DNA of 64,000 nucleotides, taken from Ricinus communis. Lineage: Eukaryota > Streptophyta > Magnoliopsida > Malpighiales > Euphorbiaceae. The stretch lies in NCBI RefSeq assembly GCF_019578655.1, contig NC_063257.1:31717159-31781158 (forward strand). The letters run 5' to 3'. Positions 23,226 through 32,939 of this stretch are shown here, one piece after another; positions within the stretch are counted from its first letter, which is position 1, and every line of letters begins with the position of its first letter. Both the position numbers and the translations under genes were made by a program. The notes below the pieces were generated by a model. It saw nothing but the letters and a program-made list of their open reading frames with translations. It ran no database searches and was not told where the DNA came from.

Positions 23226-23650
23226 AGTTTTTGCAGTTTCTGGAGCTCAACACGGGCGTGTCCAAGGCCGTGTTAGTAACACGGCCAATTATGCTGACCG
23301 TGTTAATCAGCACGGACCGTGTTCTATTTGCAGAAAAATAAATTTTAAGGGGACACATTCACAGAAGATAACACGGCCAGAAATGCCAGACCGTGTTGGA
23401 AACACGGAGGCGTGTTGTATCAACACGGACCGTGTTCAATTTATGGAAATTAAATTGAAGATGGACACGTGCACATAAGGTAACACGGGCATTTATGCCA
23501 CACCGTGTTGGCAACACGGACCTGTGTTGCCTCAAGATGGGCGTTATCATAAAAATTGGTACGTTACCACGTTTAAGTCCATTTAACACGGCCCGATATC
23601 CAGACCGTGTTCATGAACATGGCCCCATATTGATAAACACAGGCGTGTTC
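23226..23650 (+). repeat. Palindrome-rich tandem array in A1, between integrase and third ORF
   Basis: About three degenerate units of roughly 110-120 bases. Each contains TAACACGG, a GACCGTGTT-like word and CAACACGGACCGTGTT, followed by an AT-rich spacer (for example GGAAATTAAATTGAAG). The words are the same as in the LTR clusters. G+C content is much higher than on either side. Confidence 0.7.
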
Positions 23651-23660
23651 CAGTCATTGC

Positions 23661-23670
23661 CTATATATAC
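23661..23670 (+). promoter_or_regulatory. TATA box downstream of the array
   Basis: CTATATATAC lies directly after the palindrome array and about 590 bases before the third ORF. The order cluster-TATA copies that of the A0 LTR (3095-3334). Proposed internal promoter; inference only. Confidence 0.4.
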
Positions 23671-24235
23671 GAATTCATTTCAAAAGGGCCAAAATTTTGG
23701 CAAATTCTCTCAAACTTGCTCTTTTCTCTTTTATACTCATCTTAAACGCTTTGGATATTGCATTTTTCAAGTACTCTCCATCCTTCACCTTCCATTCTTT
23801 GTTTTTGATTTTTGGTTATAGTTTGAATTTGTGTTTTTGGTATGTTTGAATGTTTTTGTGTTTGTGTGTTTGTGTGATTTTGGTTTTGAATTTTGTTTTT
23901 GTTATTTAGATAGTTCGATTCAAAAAAAAAGTTAAGGATTAGAAACTTCATAGATATGAAAGCGTATACAATAATGATGTATTTGGTGAATCAAATACCA
24001 TGGTCTAATAAAAAAAATTCTGATTAGTTGATAATATTGGTTGATAACTTTGTGAAAGATTTCTGTGAAAAGTTTCATTAACTCCTAATTCATGTCGTGT
24101 AGACCTTATAGTTGTGATGTGGATTGAACTTTCTTTGCAGGGCATTGAACGGTTTAACTTTATTGAGTTAAATCATTCGGTTTGTCCATTTTATGCTGTT
24201 ATGCTGCCAAAATTTCGTTGATCCTTAGCACTAAA

Positions 24236-24249
24236 AATTTATTTTTCAG
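24236..24249 (+). promoter_or_regulatory. Putative splice acceptor before the third ORF
   Basis: A T-rich stretch ending TTTATTTTTCAG lies five bases before the ATG at 24255. It would suit expression of the third ORF from a spliced RNA, as proposed for envelope-class Athila elements. Confidence 0.45.
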
Positions 24250-24254
24250 GTACC

Positions 24255-25709
24255 ATGTCTACTAGACGAGGATCAAGAGTTTACAAAAGGAGGCGGACTG
24301 ATGGTTCCTCTTCCTCTCGACCCTCAGGCATTGCACCGATTGTTCAGGTCTAATTAGACCACCGCAACGCCATAGATTCTTACTTTTCCAAGAGCAGCCC
24401 ACCTTCGAGCAGAGATACCAGTCGATGAGGCACAAGGATTTGGAAAACGGGTGTAGCATAGACTGGCCAGCACTAGAGATAGTCAGACTTCCAGCTGTAG
24501 TCCGCTGATACCTTGAGACACCCCTGTTTCAGCATTTTTTTGAGATAGTTGAATTGACATATAGGGATTTGACGGTGGAGTTTGCTAGCACTTTTTTCTG
24601 TAGAGCCAATTGTGGGACTTTCAACAACCGGATGCGATCAGTTTCAGACTAGCAGAGCAGACTTTCACGATGAGTGTACAATAGTTTGGGGTACACTTGG
24701 GTTTGTGGATTGACGAGGATGTAGCTGGGGAGGTATATAGTCGCTGCATACACACGCCTATTGTGTCATACCCGCATGGGGTCAGATTTGATGAAGTGCT
24801 AGCGATTCAAGGCGTCTAACACTGACGCGGTACTTGCATGCATTGCTGACTAGGACCATCACCGGTAGGGGAGACAGCTGTGGTGTAGTGACCCAGCCGG
24901 ACCTGTTTATACTCTATAGCATGCACCAACACCAGTTAGTCGACATGGGATACTTATTGGCCAGACAGATCAGTGCCTTCTGCAACAACTCAAAGAAGGC
25001 ATTTTTCTATTTTTGGACTTACATTACTCGGCTGGCTAGGAGCTTAAGGGTTTTGGAGGAGGCAATACCACATCTGATAGAGCTGGGGGTGATGGAGACT
25101 TTGGGACTTCCCGAGTTGGTTAGTATGGGGATGGTGACTCGTAGGTAGGGTCCGCTAGGACCAGAGTATAGACTGAGGAGTGCTCTCTTGGAAGCACGCA
25201 GAGAAGAGCGACCTGCCCCACGAGCCCCTAGTACACAAGATGTTCCACCCCCTTCTTCTGATATTCCAGAGCCTTCCTCCAGACCATCTACTTCTTCAGC
25301 TGTTCTAGGACTCTCCCCAATTGAGTTTATAGTGCTGCAGCTTAGAGTGTAGAGGTTGGCAGAGGAGCAGCAGCAGCACTTCATTCGACAAGAGGCTTTT
25401 CAGCAGGATCTTTTACAGCGTCAGGCTGAGTTTCAAAGCCAGATGATGGCTTAGTTTGAGAGGCAGAGGGCTATGCTTCAGGCCTTGATTGAGCAGGGAG
25501 GCAGGTTAGAGGCCTCTATGGCCCTTGATATTTTTGATGATATTTTTGCTACAGATTATGTCCCTGCTAGTCCACGGAGTCGGGTTCCAGTACAGAGCCA
25601 TTTTGACATCCCTCTAGCAGATGATCCAACTGACCCTTCTTTTCCGACTGAGCATCCTCCAGAGCAGCCTGACGAGCCTCCTACCGACGCTGTTCCTGCT
25701 GACCCATGA
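24255..25709 (+). pseudogene. A1 third ORF (Athila downstream ORF, env-position)
   Basis: About 485 codons' worth of broken coding sequence in the position where Athila elements carry an extra ORF after pol. It starts MSTRRGSRVYKRRRTDGSSS, a basic, Ser-rich N-terminus. It continues with HRFLLFQEQPTFEQRYQSM, then EIVELTYRDLTVEFASTFF and a region with MHALLTRTITGRGDSCGVV (24834 on). The C-terminal part is Gln-rich, then Pro-rich (EHPPEQPDEPPTDAVPADP). The LTYRDLTVEFAS block is typical of the plant transposon protein / ATHILA ORF families. Stops and frame changes are frequent (for example TAA near 24353 and TAG near 25146). No signal peptide or clear membrane segment was seen, so calling it an envelope protein is not justified. 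Confidence 0.65.
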
Positions 25710-25875
25710 CTCTGCGGTGGCGCTACTTCCGACCCTCGGTGACGGCCACTCCTCTACCACGGACCGTGGCATACGATATCCCTGATCATGCACCTCTTTT
25801 CTCTCTAGAGCCATAGTCAGGGCAGTATTAGTTTTTTTTTCTTCCTTTTTCATTTCTTATATTGTTTATTTTTGT

Positions 25876-25909
25876 ACACTGAGGATAGTATGTCCTTCAA
25901 GTGTGGGGT
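25876..25909 (+). promoter_or_regulatory. Internal hairpin and polypurine motif of A1
   Basis: ACACTG-AGGA-TAGTAT (partly decayed stem) followed by AAGTGTGGGGT at 25899-25909. Counterpart of 1350-1380 and 16735-16768. Confidence 0.5.
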
Positions 25910-26634
25910 GTGTGGTAGTTATATACACTTGTTTTCTTGTATATATAATTTGAATCCTTTTCTAGTGTATATATCGTATTTTATTTATCCCATCTCAGTT
26001 ATTTATTTATTCTTTGTGCAATTTTTTTGTAAAATTTTGAAATTTTTTCACTTTATTTCGATGCTCTTACTGTTGACTTGCTTTTGAAATTCTATTTATG
26101 TCCATGTGATCGGGTAAAACTGATAGTGTCGAGTCTTGTGAAAGAATGTAAGTTATTTAGTTTGAGTTTTGCACTAAGTTGCCTTGGTTTATTTAATTCT
26201 GTTTTGATGATTTTTGTTTGGAACCTACTCAAAAAAGCACACTTGTGAGAAATTGAGATTCAATTGGAAGCATACACTTTATATGTTTTTATTTATTTCT
26301 TGTTGAGAGTGCCAATTACTGTCTTTACTTTTAGAACTTGCTCGGTAATGCTTATGAGGGCCACAAGGAGAGTTTAATACTTTGGTATGATAGAGGCACT
26401 TAGGTTTTTCATTCTAGCCAAATAGCCTTCATTCGTTTATTGATTCATTAGATAACCCCCTCTTTCATCATTTCTATCATATTTCATTACCACTTAGTTT
26501 TATTCTGTTTTGGGTTATGATTTTGCATATGAGTTGTTTTTATTGGGAATTTTTATTTTGGGAATAGCGTTGGAAACTTGTAGTAGCTTCCATCAATCCA
26601 AGAGAAATTCACTCTATTATTTGAATGTTTCTTC

Positions 26635-26636
<2 letters not shown>

Positions 26637-26683
<47 letters not shown>
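26637..26683 (+). repeat. (TA)n microsatellite
   Basis: About 22 consecutive TA units inside the A1 3' UTR. A2 lacks it: at about 16060 A2 has a run of T instead, so it expanded after the two lineages separated. Confidence 0.95.
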
Positions 26684-26686
<3 letters not shown>

Positions 26687-27041
26687 AGAAGAATAACATG
26701 GAAGGGTGATGAAAAGAAAGAAAGTAAGTGAGCTAATTGCTTAATTGCTTTTGGGAGTTTACATTTTGACTTGGTTTCTATTTCCCACCTTGGACTACGG
26801 TTCATTGTTTATCCCTTGTGATTATTGTGGCTTGTGTGCAGGTCATTTATCTCATTACAGAACACCATAAGTTCAACTCTTACCAAATTTACCTACCCCT
26901 ACCTAATCCCCATTACAACCCTTATAAAGACCTCTTAACATGATTGTTGACTCTCCATAAGTGGTAGGAGTAGGATTTAAGAGCAAGCATATAGTAAGTA
27001 AGGTAGTAGTTGATGCATTGAGCGATTAAACACTACCCTTT

Positions 27042-27089
27042 CTGGACAGAAAATCAAAAGGAAGAAGGAAAAAATTGGCTCACCTAAAC
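27042..27089 (+). repeat. Breakpoint duplication, left copy
   Basis: Starts CTGGACA at the exact base where A1 is broken and includes AAGGAAGAAGGAAAAAATT, then GCTCACCTAAAC. The same sequence, with about four differences, is inverted at 53300-53347. Interpreted as a single-copy sequence duplicated by a staggered-break inversion. Confidence 0.65.
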
Positions 27090-27178
27090 GTTTTCCTCTT
27101 TAGCGCCACACATAATTGACTCACAGAAAGGCAGAAGCAAGAATTGGCTCGCGTAGACGTTTTCCTCTTTAGCGCTCT
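27076..27178 (+). repeat. Short direct repeats beside the left breakpoint
   Basis: AATTGGCTC then ACGTTTTCCTCTTTAGCGC occur twice (27076-27107 and about 27150-27176). A related word, rc of CGTCTTCCTCTTTAGAACA, lies at about 53412-53430 beyond the right breakpoint. Origin unknown. Confidence 0.55.
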
Positions 27179-27540
27179 CTTTTCCCATAACTGTACCACC
27201 ATTGCTCAGTCTCACGTATTTTTCTTTTCTTTTTTACTTTTTTACTTTTATTTTTGCTGGGTAGATTGTTGGCTGCAACTGTGAAAAATATTTTGTTTTA
27301 AGGATTGTCATCTGTAAAATATTTTTATGCTAGCAGTAACATATATTTTAATGGTTTATATTTAAATATTGAATGAATTATTATATTTACAAGTGACTGA
27401 ATTGCAAAATATGTTGTTCAAAAATGTGATTGCAATTCTAATTCAGATTTTCATGTTACTTTCTTTAGGTTGGTAATCATATTTTCTCTAAATATATTTG
27501 ATTAAAGATGAGATTAAAGTTGTATTTTTAAAATTTTTTA

Positions 27541-27719
27541 GAACCGAAAATAGCACCGAACCAAACTGTATTTAACCGTAAAAATTGGTACAATATGGTA
27601 TGGATCTTTTTATGTTTGGTATGGTATTGGTACTTTCAACTTTAAAAGAACTAATATTTGGTATGGTACTGGTAATTTATAGATAACCGAATTGGACCGA
27701 TCTGTGCTTAGCCCTAGTT
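27541..27719. mobile_element. Possible hAT-type terminal region
   Basis: Contains ACCGAACCAAACTG, repeated TTTGGTATGGTA(C/T)TGGTA phrases and ACCGAATTGGACCGATC, then GTGCTTAGCCCTAG. Plant hAT-like elements often have ends of the type TAGGGCT followed by GGTTCGGT-like subterminal words. No second end or target duplication was found, so this is tentative. Confidence 0.25.
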
Positions 27720-28451
27720 GTGCATGTGTGAACATTCCTTCTCCTTTCTTATACTAGCATGATTTTGACCATTTTTAATAATTATTAAATTTAAGACAGC
27801 TAGTGTGCATATTATGTTTCCACTTTTAGTTCTTTGTATATTAAGCAAGTTCAGCAGTTTGACTTTCCTCCTATTAGAATCTCTTGGAGAAATTTTAGGT
27901 ACTTCCTTTCTCTATATCCAATTTGTCTTATATTATACCTACGGTTTTATAAATATTTGTATAAAATTGTCTTTTTAATGATAAAATAAATTTGTATGAT
28001 TATTATATAACACATCAAATGAGTAAGAGTTGGTATAAATTGAAGTGAAATATCTTCCATATTATTCAGGAATATGACACAAAAATAGCACATTTAGATT
28101 GAAATTCATAATTATCATATCGATCCAATATGACACGATATAAATGATTTTGCATTATGAATTGACATGTTAACCTGTTAAGAATACATTTGAACCAATT
28201 TATATAATAAGATTTAATATATTTCAGCACTCTGCATATTAAGATATTAGTTTATTAATATTTTTTCTTCTATACAGTTTCTTTTTCGTTGTTATATTAC
28301 ATAATGTACATAATTTTTATTTATTTTATTAAAAATTTATTAATTTATTTAATATTTAGTTTTTTTTATTATAGAGAAAGACTTACCTAAACTTAAAACA
28401 TCACTGTTTAGCATTTTCTTATGATTTCTACTCTATTTCTTTTACGTTGTA

Positions 28452-28721
28452 TTTGATTGAAATCCAATTCATTTCATTTAAAAGAGAAGATATGAGAAGA
28501 AAAGAAAAATAAAAATACTAAAATTGAAAGAGATATTTGATGTTATGTAACTTATGAATATGGAATTCATTTGAAAATTATTATTAGATTTTAATTTAGT
28601 TATAACCAATTTCATAAATTTAATTATGTAGAATTCTAAATTAACTTTTATTTCAACCAAAACACATACATAAACTTTAATTTATAAATAAGTTATATAA
28701 ATTTTATAAATTTCAACCAAA
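28452..28721. mobile_element. MITE-like element, copy 1
   Basis: Ends form a 12-bp inverted repeat with one mismatch (TTTGATTGAAAT / ATTTCAACCAAA). No coding capacity. Its inner part (from AGAAGATATGAGAAG on) is repeated at about 29475-29730 with many changes. Confidence 0.45.
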
Positions 28722-29340
28722 TAAAATGTTAGAGTTTAATAGAAATTATGAAAGATATTTAGATAATAGTTAGATAGGAATTATGATTTACCAAATTTTA
28801 TTTTTTAGTCAACCAATATTTTAATAATAATAATATGGGTGGAAGGAAAAAGAATTTAAAAAATAAAGCACTTTAGTACAAAAGGGTCTACCATAATGGA
28901 GTATTAACAAAAGTAGGCATCACATAGTAGAAAATGCGCAATTGCATTAGGAAAAGAAGGGCCAGAAGCATGATACACTATGTATGGAAAAGAAACCATT
29001 GATAGAATCAAATAAATATAAAATATACGCACTTTAGTCCACCTAAACGCATGTTTCACATTTGAAGTGTAAATGCTATTCACTATTCAAAAAATATAAT
29101 ATATAATATATATATATATATGTTAATGACTTTAGATGTTGACCATGTGGCATGACTTGGTCAATTAATGCATAATAATTAATGGCATGTTTTCTCTACA
29201 TACTAGCATAATTCTCTAATATAGGTTAGGTAGGTATGTATTTCTCTTTTCTTTTTTTCTTTGGTTGACTATGTTTGACTTTTTGTATAGAATATTTAGA
29301 TAAGCCTTTCTCCATAATCTTTAATAATTAATTCCTTTTA

Positions 29341-29730
29341 TTTGATTGAAATCAATTAAAAAATCTAAATGAATTTTTATATTTGATACATTAAATAATA
29401 ACTATAAAATTCATTTTAAATAAAATAGATATTATGTTGAAAATAAATTACTATAAGAGGAATATTTATAGAAAGAGAAAAGATGAGAAAAAGAGTAAAC
29501 TAAAATAATAAAATTAAAAGAAGTATTTTGGTCTTATAAAATATATTGACTTACTATTATAAAATTTATTTGAAACTCTTGTTTATTTTATTAGAATTTA
29601 ATTTAATTATAATTAATTTTATAAATTTAATTATATAACATTATAAATGAATTATTATTTTGACTAAACACATAAACTTGACATTTATAATTAAATTTTA
29701 TAAAATTTTATGGATTTCATTTCAACTAAA
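29341..29730. mobile_element. MITE-like element, copy 2
   Basis: Same left end (TTTGATTGAAAT) and a near-identical right end (ATTTCAACTAAA) as copy 1, same orientation. About 120 bases longer near its left side. AT-rich, noncoding. Confidence 0.45.
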
Positions 29731-31984
29731 AACATTGTAAGAAACATTCAATATTATAAAATGAGCAACCAGCCTAGTTGATATTTTTAAGAGTGTAATC
29801 CAGTTCTGTTGAGTCCAAACAGTGTTAAACACAAGCTCAACTTGAGTACAAAATTTGAAGTGTTAAAATTTTATTTTTAGAGCTTGAGTCAACTTAATAA
29901 AATATTTAGAAAGCTCAAATCAAATTTAATAGTAAGAAATATATAATTTTTAGAATTAAACTTTGAATATACTTGATCGAATTCAAATAAATGCAATTGA
30001 GGTCGACTTGGAAATCTAATTTATATAGAATGTATAATGATAAAATAAATCAATTAAGGTTACAAGCTTGTCGATTTCGAATAATGAATTCAAATTTAAT
30101 TCAATAAATGATCCGAACAGTTCGATTTTATTAAATCAAATCAATTTCAAGTCGTTAGCGAGTTGGTTAAGTTATTAATTATGCTAACAATATGTTAACA
30201 ATATCATAACTACAAGTCTATCTTTAGTTTCATATCAAATCTTCTGTTCCCGTCTTTTTCTTATCAAATATATTAAGGCCGCACCTCGATTTTACTGCAG
30301 TGCTAATGACTATTGGCTGCATATAATGAGAGAGCTAAAGGTACAGAATTAGTGAGTGGATGATGATTTCCGCAGGAGTTGGCAGTTATAGCGTTAATGT
30401 TGAGATTGCGGTGGTGGCTTCCGGCAGTAATGGTGCCGGTGGAGGGCGGTGGAAGTGCTCTAGGTGGTGGTGATGGGTTACGTGGATAACCATGTGGCGA
30501 AGGTGATGGTAGATAGAGGACAGGTGTAAACTTTTTTTAATTTATTAATATAATTTATTAAAATTTTTATAAAAATAACTCATAAAAATAATATTTATTT
30601 GACGTATCATATAATATTTTTATAATTTTTTAATTGTTAAATATTAATATATATTATATAAATGATAAAAAAATTAAGGCAAAAATAAAAAAAATATGTA
30701 TCATTTTTCCGTCCATAAAACATAATCCTGGTAATAAAGTAGTGTCATATGTCCATTTCAGCACAACTTGTTCTTTTCTTTATAATAACATTTTATTTTT
30801 TTATTAATTTATGAAATTGGGAAAAACTTGCAATTGCGAGAGACTCTTCAAGCCAGCTAATAGGCTTTTTCCGTACAAACCCATTACGGATCCTATTTCA
30901 CAATAAGAAAACTGAGTTTTTAATGTTGACTAAAAGGAAGCTAATGAAGATGATCTTTCAAACTACAAATTCAAAGTTTAGAGTTATATTAACCAAAGGG
31001 TTTGAATAAATTAAGTATATCACCTCATTTCTAAATAAATTAAATTAAATTAAATATTGATATATAACATTATTTATTTAATATTATATTTTTATTGATT
31101 GTTAATTTATTATTATTAATTATTTTATTAAAAATTCACCAGTTCAAATGCAACAACTAATAGATAATATCACATGTGACTATATATATTTTTATTTTTA
31201 AATAATGTGGTAGACGGAATCTATTTAAGATTTTCTTTTAAATGAATTTATTTTTTCAATATCTATTGCGAATAAAATATTTGAATGGTCAAGTGGATCA
31301 CGTACCATAGTTTAGGAACTTGGCTGTATTTTAGATTGAGTTGCAATTATCAGTTTAAGCTGTGTATTTTTTTTCAAAAATATAAATATTTTATTCAGTG
31401 AAATAAATAGTATACCTTAATGATAAACGATAAGAAATTAATAACAATAATAAAAATATATATATAACAAGAAAGGGAACTTTTCCTTTTAATCGCTAGC
31501 TTGTACTCGATGATTTTGTAAGACCATGAATCGATTTTAGAGATGTCTTTAAATGAGTCTAATTGGATAAAAATCAAGATAAATCTATTTCTCATTCTTA
31601 CTTTGAAAAGAGAAGGATCTATAAAGAGATTTAACACTTCACTTAGGTCTATTCTTTTAATAAAAAAAAATATATATGATAGAATTAAAAGTTGTGAAAA
31701 ATTTATAAAATTCTACTATTATTTAGAAAATTGAAGGTTGGATTTATAAGAATTTAAATTTGAGAAAGATAAATTTAGGTACAAGAAAAACTCCTAAAAA
31801 CTTCTTAGCCTTAGACTTTTTAAATATTATTATAAATTCAATAGAAGATATAAGATTATATTTCCAAATTAAGATTCTTAGTTGATTAATTTTTCTAATA
31901 ATTAAGCATTCTTATTTTAAAAAATTAATTTTCTTATTTTTCTATATTAAACTTCTAATTTTTAATATGAAAATAACAGACCCT

Positions 31985-32508
31985 GAATGAAAATTCAGCA
32001 ATTTGTCAGGTTAAAATTTTAGGATTAAAATCATTACCAATAAATTCAAAGCCCATCATGTATAATCACTAAGAATTAATAAATTAATATATGCAGAAGC
32101 ATACTTGAATCTATAATGATTGATTGCGCTCTAGAGGCGTGTGGTTAGCCTTCTAGATCAACACATATTTAGTACAGAGCCCTTTAGTTTTCTTTGTAAT
32201 TTCTAACAGATGAATAGGATGCTAGTTTAGAATAAAATCCTACATGTGACTTGGGAACCATAACCACTATATATATAGAGATAACAAAATCCTAATGTTA
32301 TCTTTTGATAATTTTATTTTAGCCCATCATAAAAATAGAAATTACCCTTATATCTCTATACATTAAAGGCCCATATTCTATCAGACACATTAGAGTCCAA
32401 ATTACCTAAACCTTATTAGATCACTTTTAATTAGGCTCAACCTTATATGACAATCTGCAATATATAATTATTAATATATAAGCCCAAATTTGGATTGAGG
32501 ATCCAACA
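31985..32508 (-). repeat. 3' LTR of a Ty1/copia element
   Basis: On the minus strand it begins TGTTGGATCCTCAATCC at 32508, right after a copia-type polypurine tract. The other end is placed near 31985 by a TG with low certainty. The 5' LTR was not found; the element is truncated at about 36860. Confidence 0.6.
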
Positions 32509-32520
32509 ATCTCCCACTTG
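32509..32520 (-). promoter_or_regulatory. Polypurine tract of the copia element
   Basis: Minus strand CAAGTGGGAGAT immediately before the LTR, the usual form in plant Ty1/copia elements. Confidence 0.7.
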
Positions 32521-32939
32521 GGCTATATGTATATCCTTATAATTATGCATTGCCCAAATAACTGTATGAGCTCAGCTTTTGCTGTCATATCTGAAATGTA
32601 TCTATAACCAATCTGGTCCATCAACTATACCAACATAGGATCAAGACGGCCTTTGTTACGCCTTTCGTAACTCGACATATCAATGGTCACATATGCTGAC
32701 ACAATCAAATGACATGGATCATGATGTGGATGTGTAGCATGGAAATTTCATTTAATATGATCTTAACTTATCTATTTCTAACTAGTCCACCTTTAAATCT
32801 TAGTTAGATCAAACCATACCAAACTCAAAGTGTGAATAAACTGGAACCTTATTTTTACAGAAAACAACCTTAAAATACCATAACCGAAATAATTGAAAAT
32901 ATATCTATAATATATAAGCATCTAAAGTTATAAACTCTC

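Larger units (their letters stand above)
8414..27041 (+). mobile_element. Athila-lineage Ty3/gypsy element A1 (main part)
   Basis: Order on the plus strand: 5' LTR, tRNA-Asp-type primer site, gag, protease, RT-RNase H, [A2 insertion 14026-21598], integrase, palindrome-rich leader, third ORF, 3' UTR up to 27041. The last part of the 3' UTR and the 3' LTR are found inverted at 51588-53304. The RT contains the spacer KKGGMTVVKDEKELIPTRTV before the GFRVCIDYRRLN block, which is characteristic of Athila RTs. Several nonsense changes and frameshifts make the copy inactive. It was inserted in the integrase zinc-binding domain of F. Confidence 0.85.
25710..27041 (+). other. A1 3' untranslated region, cut at 27041
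   Basis: Noncoding DNA homologous to the A2 3' UTR (for example GTGATCGGGTAAAACTGATAG at about 26105). It ends abruptly at CACTACCCTTT. In A2 the next bases are AAACACTTTGAG; here foreign sequence starts at 27042. The missing part lies inverted at 53304-53036. Confidence 0.8.
27179..31984. other. AT-rich intergenic DNA
   Basis: No gene recognised in about 4.8 kb. It contains two MITE-like copies and a possible hAT-type terminus (listed separately). A G+C-richer island at about 30290-30530 has GGTGGTGG/GGCGG words and is unlike its surroundings, but without a supported reading frame. Confidence 0.6.

Noticed and set aside
23226..23650. CRISPR-like array
   Set aside because: Repeats are short palindromic words with irregular spacing inside a plant retrotransposon. 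There is no repeat/spacer pattern and no cas genes.
24255..25709. Envelope gene for an infectious element
   Set aside because: Position fits, but there is no signal peptide, membrane segment or known envelope similarity, and the frame is badly broken. Kept as a third ORF only.
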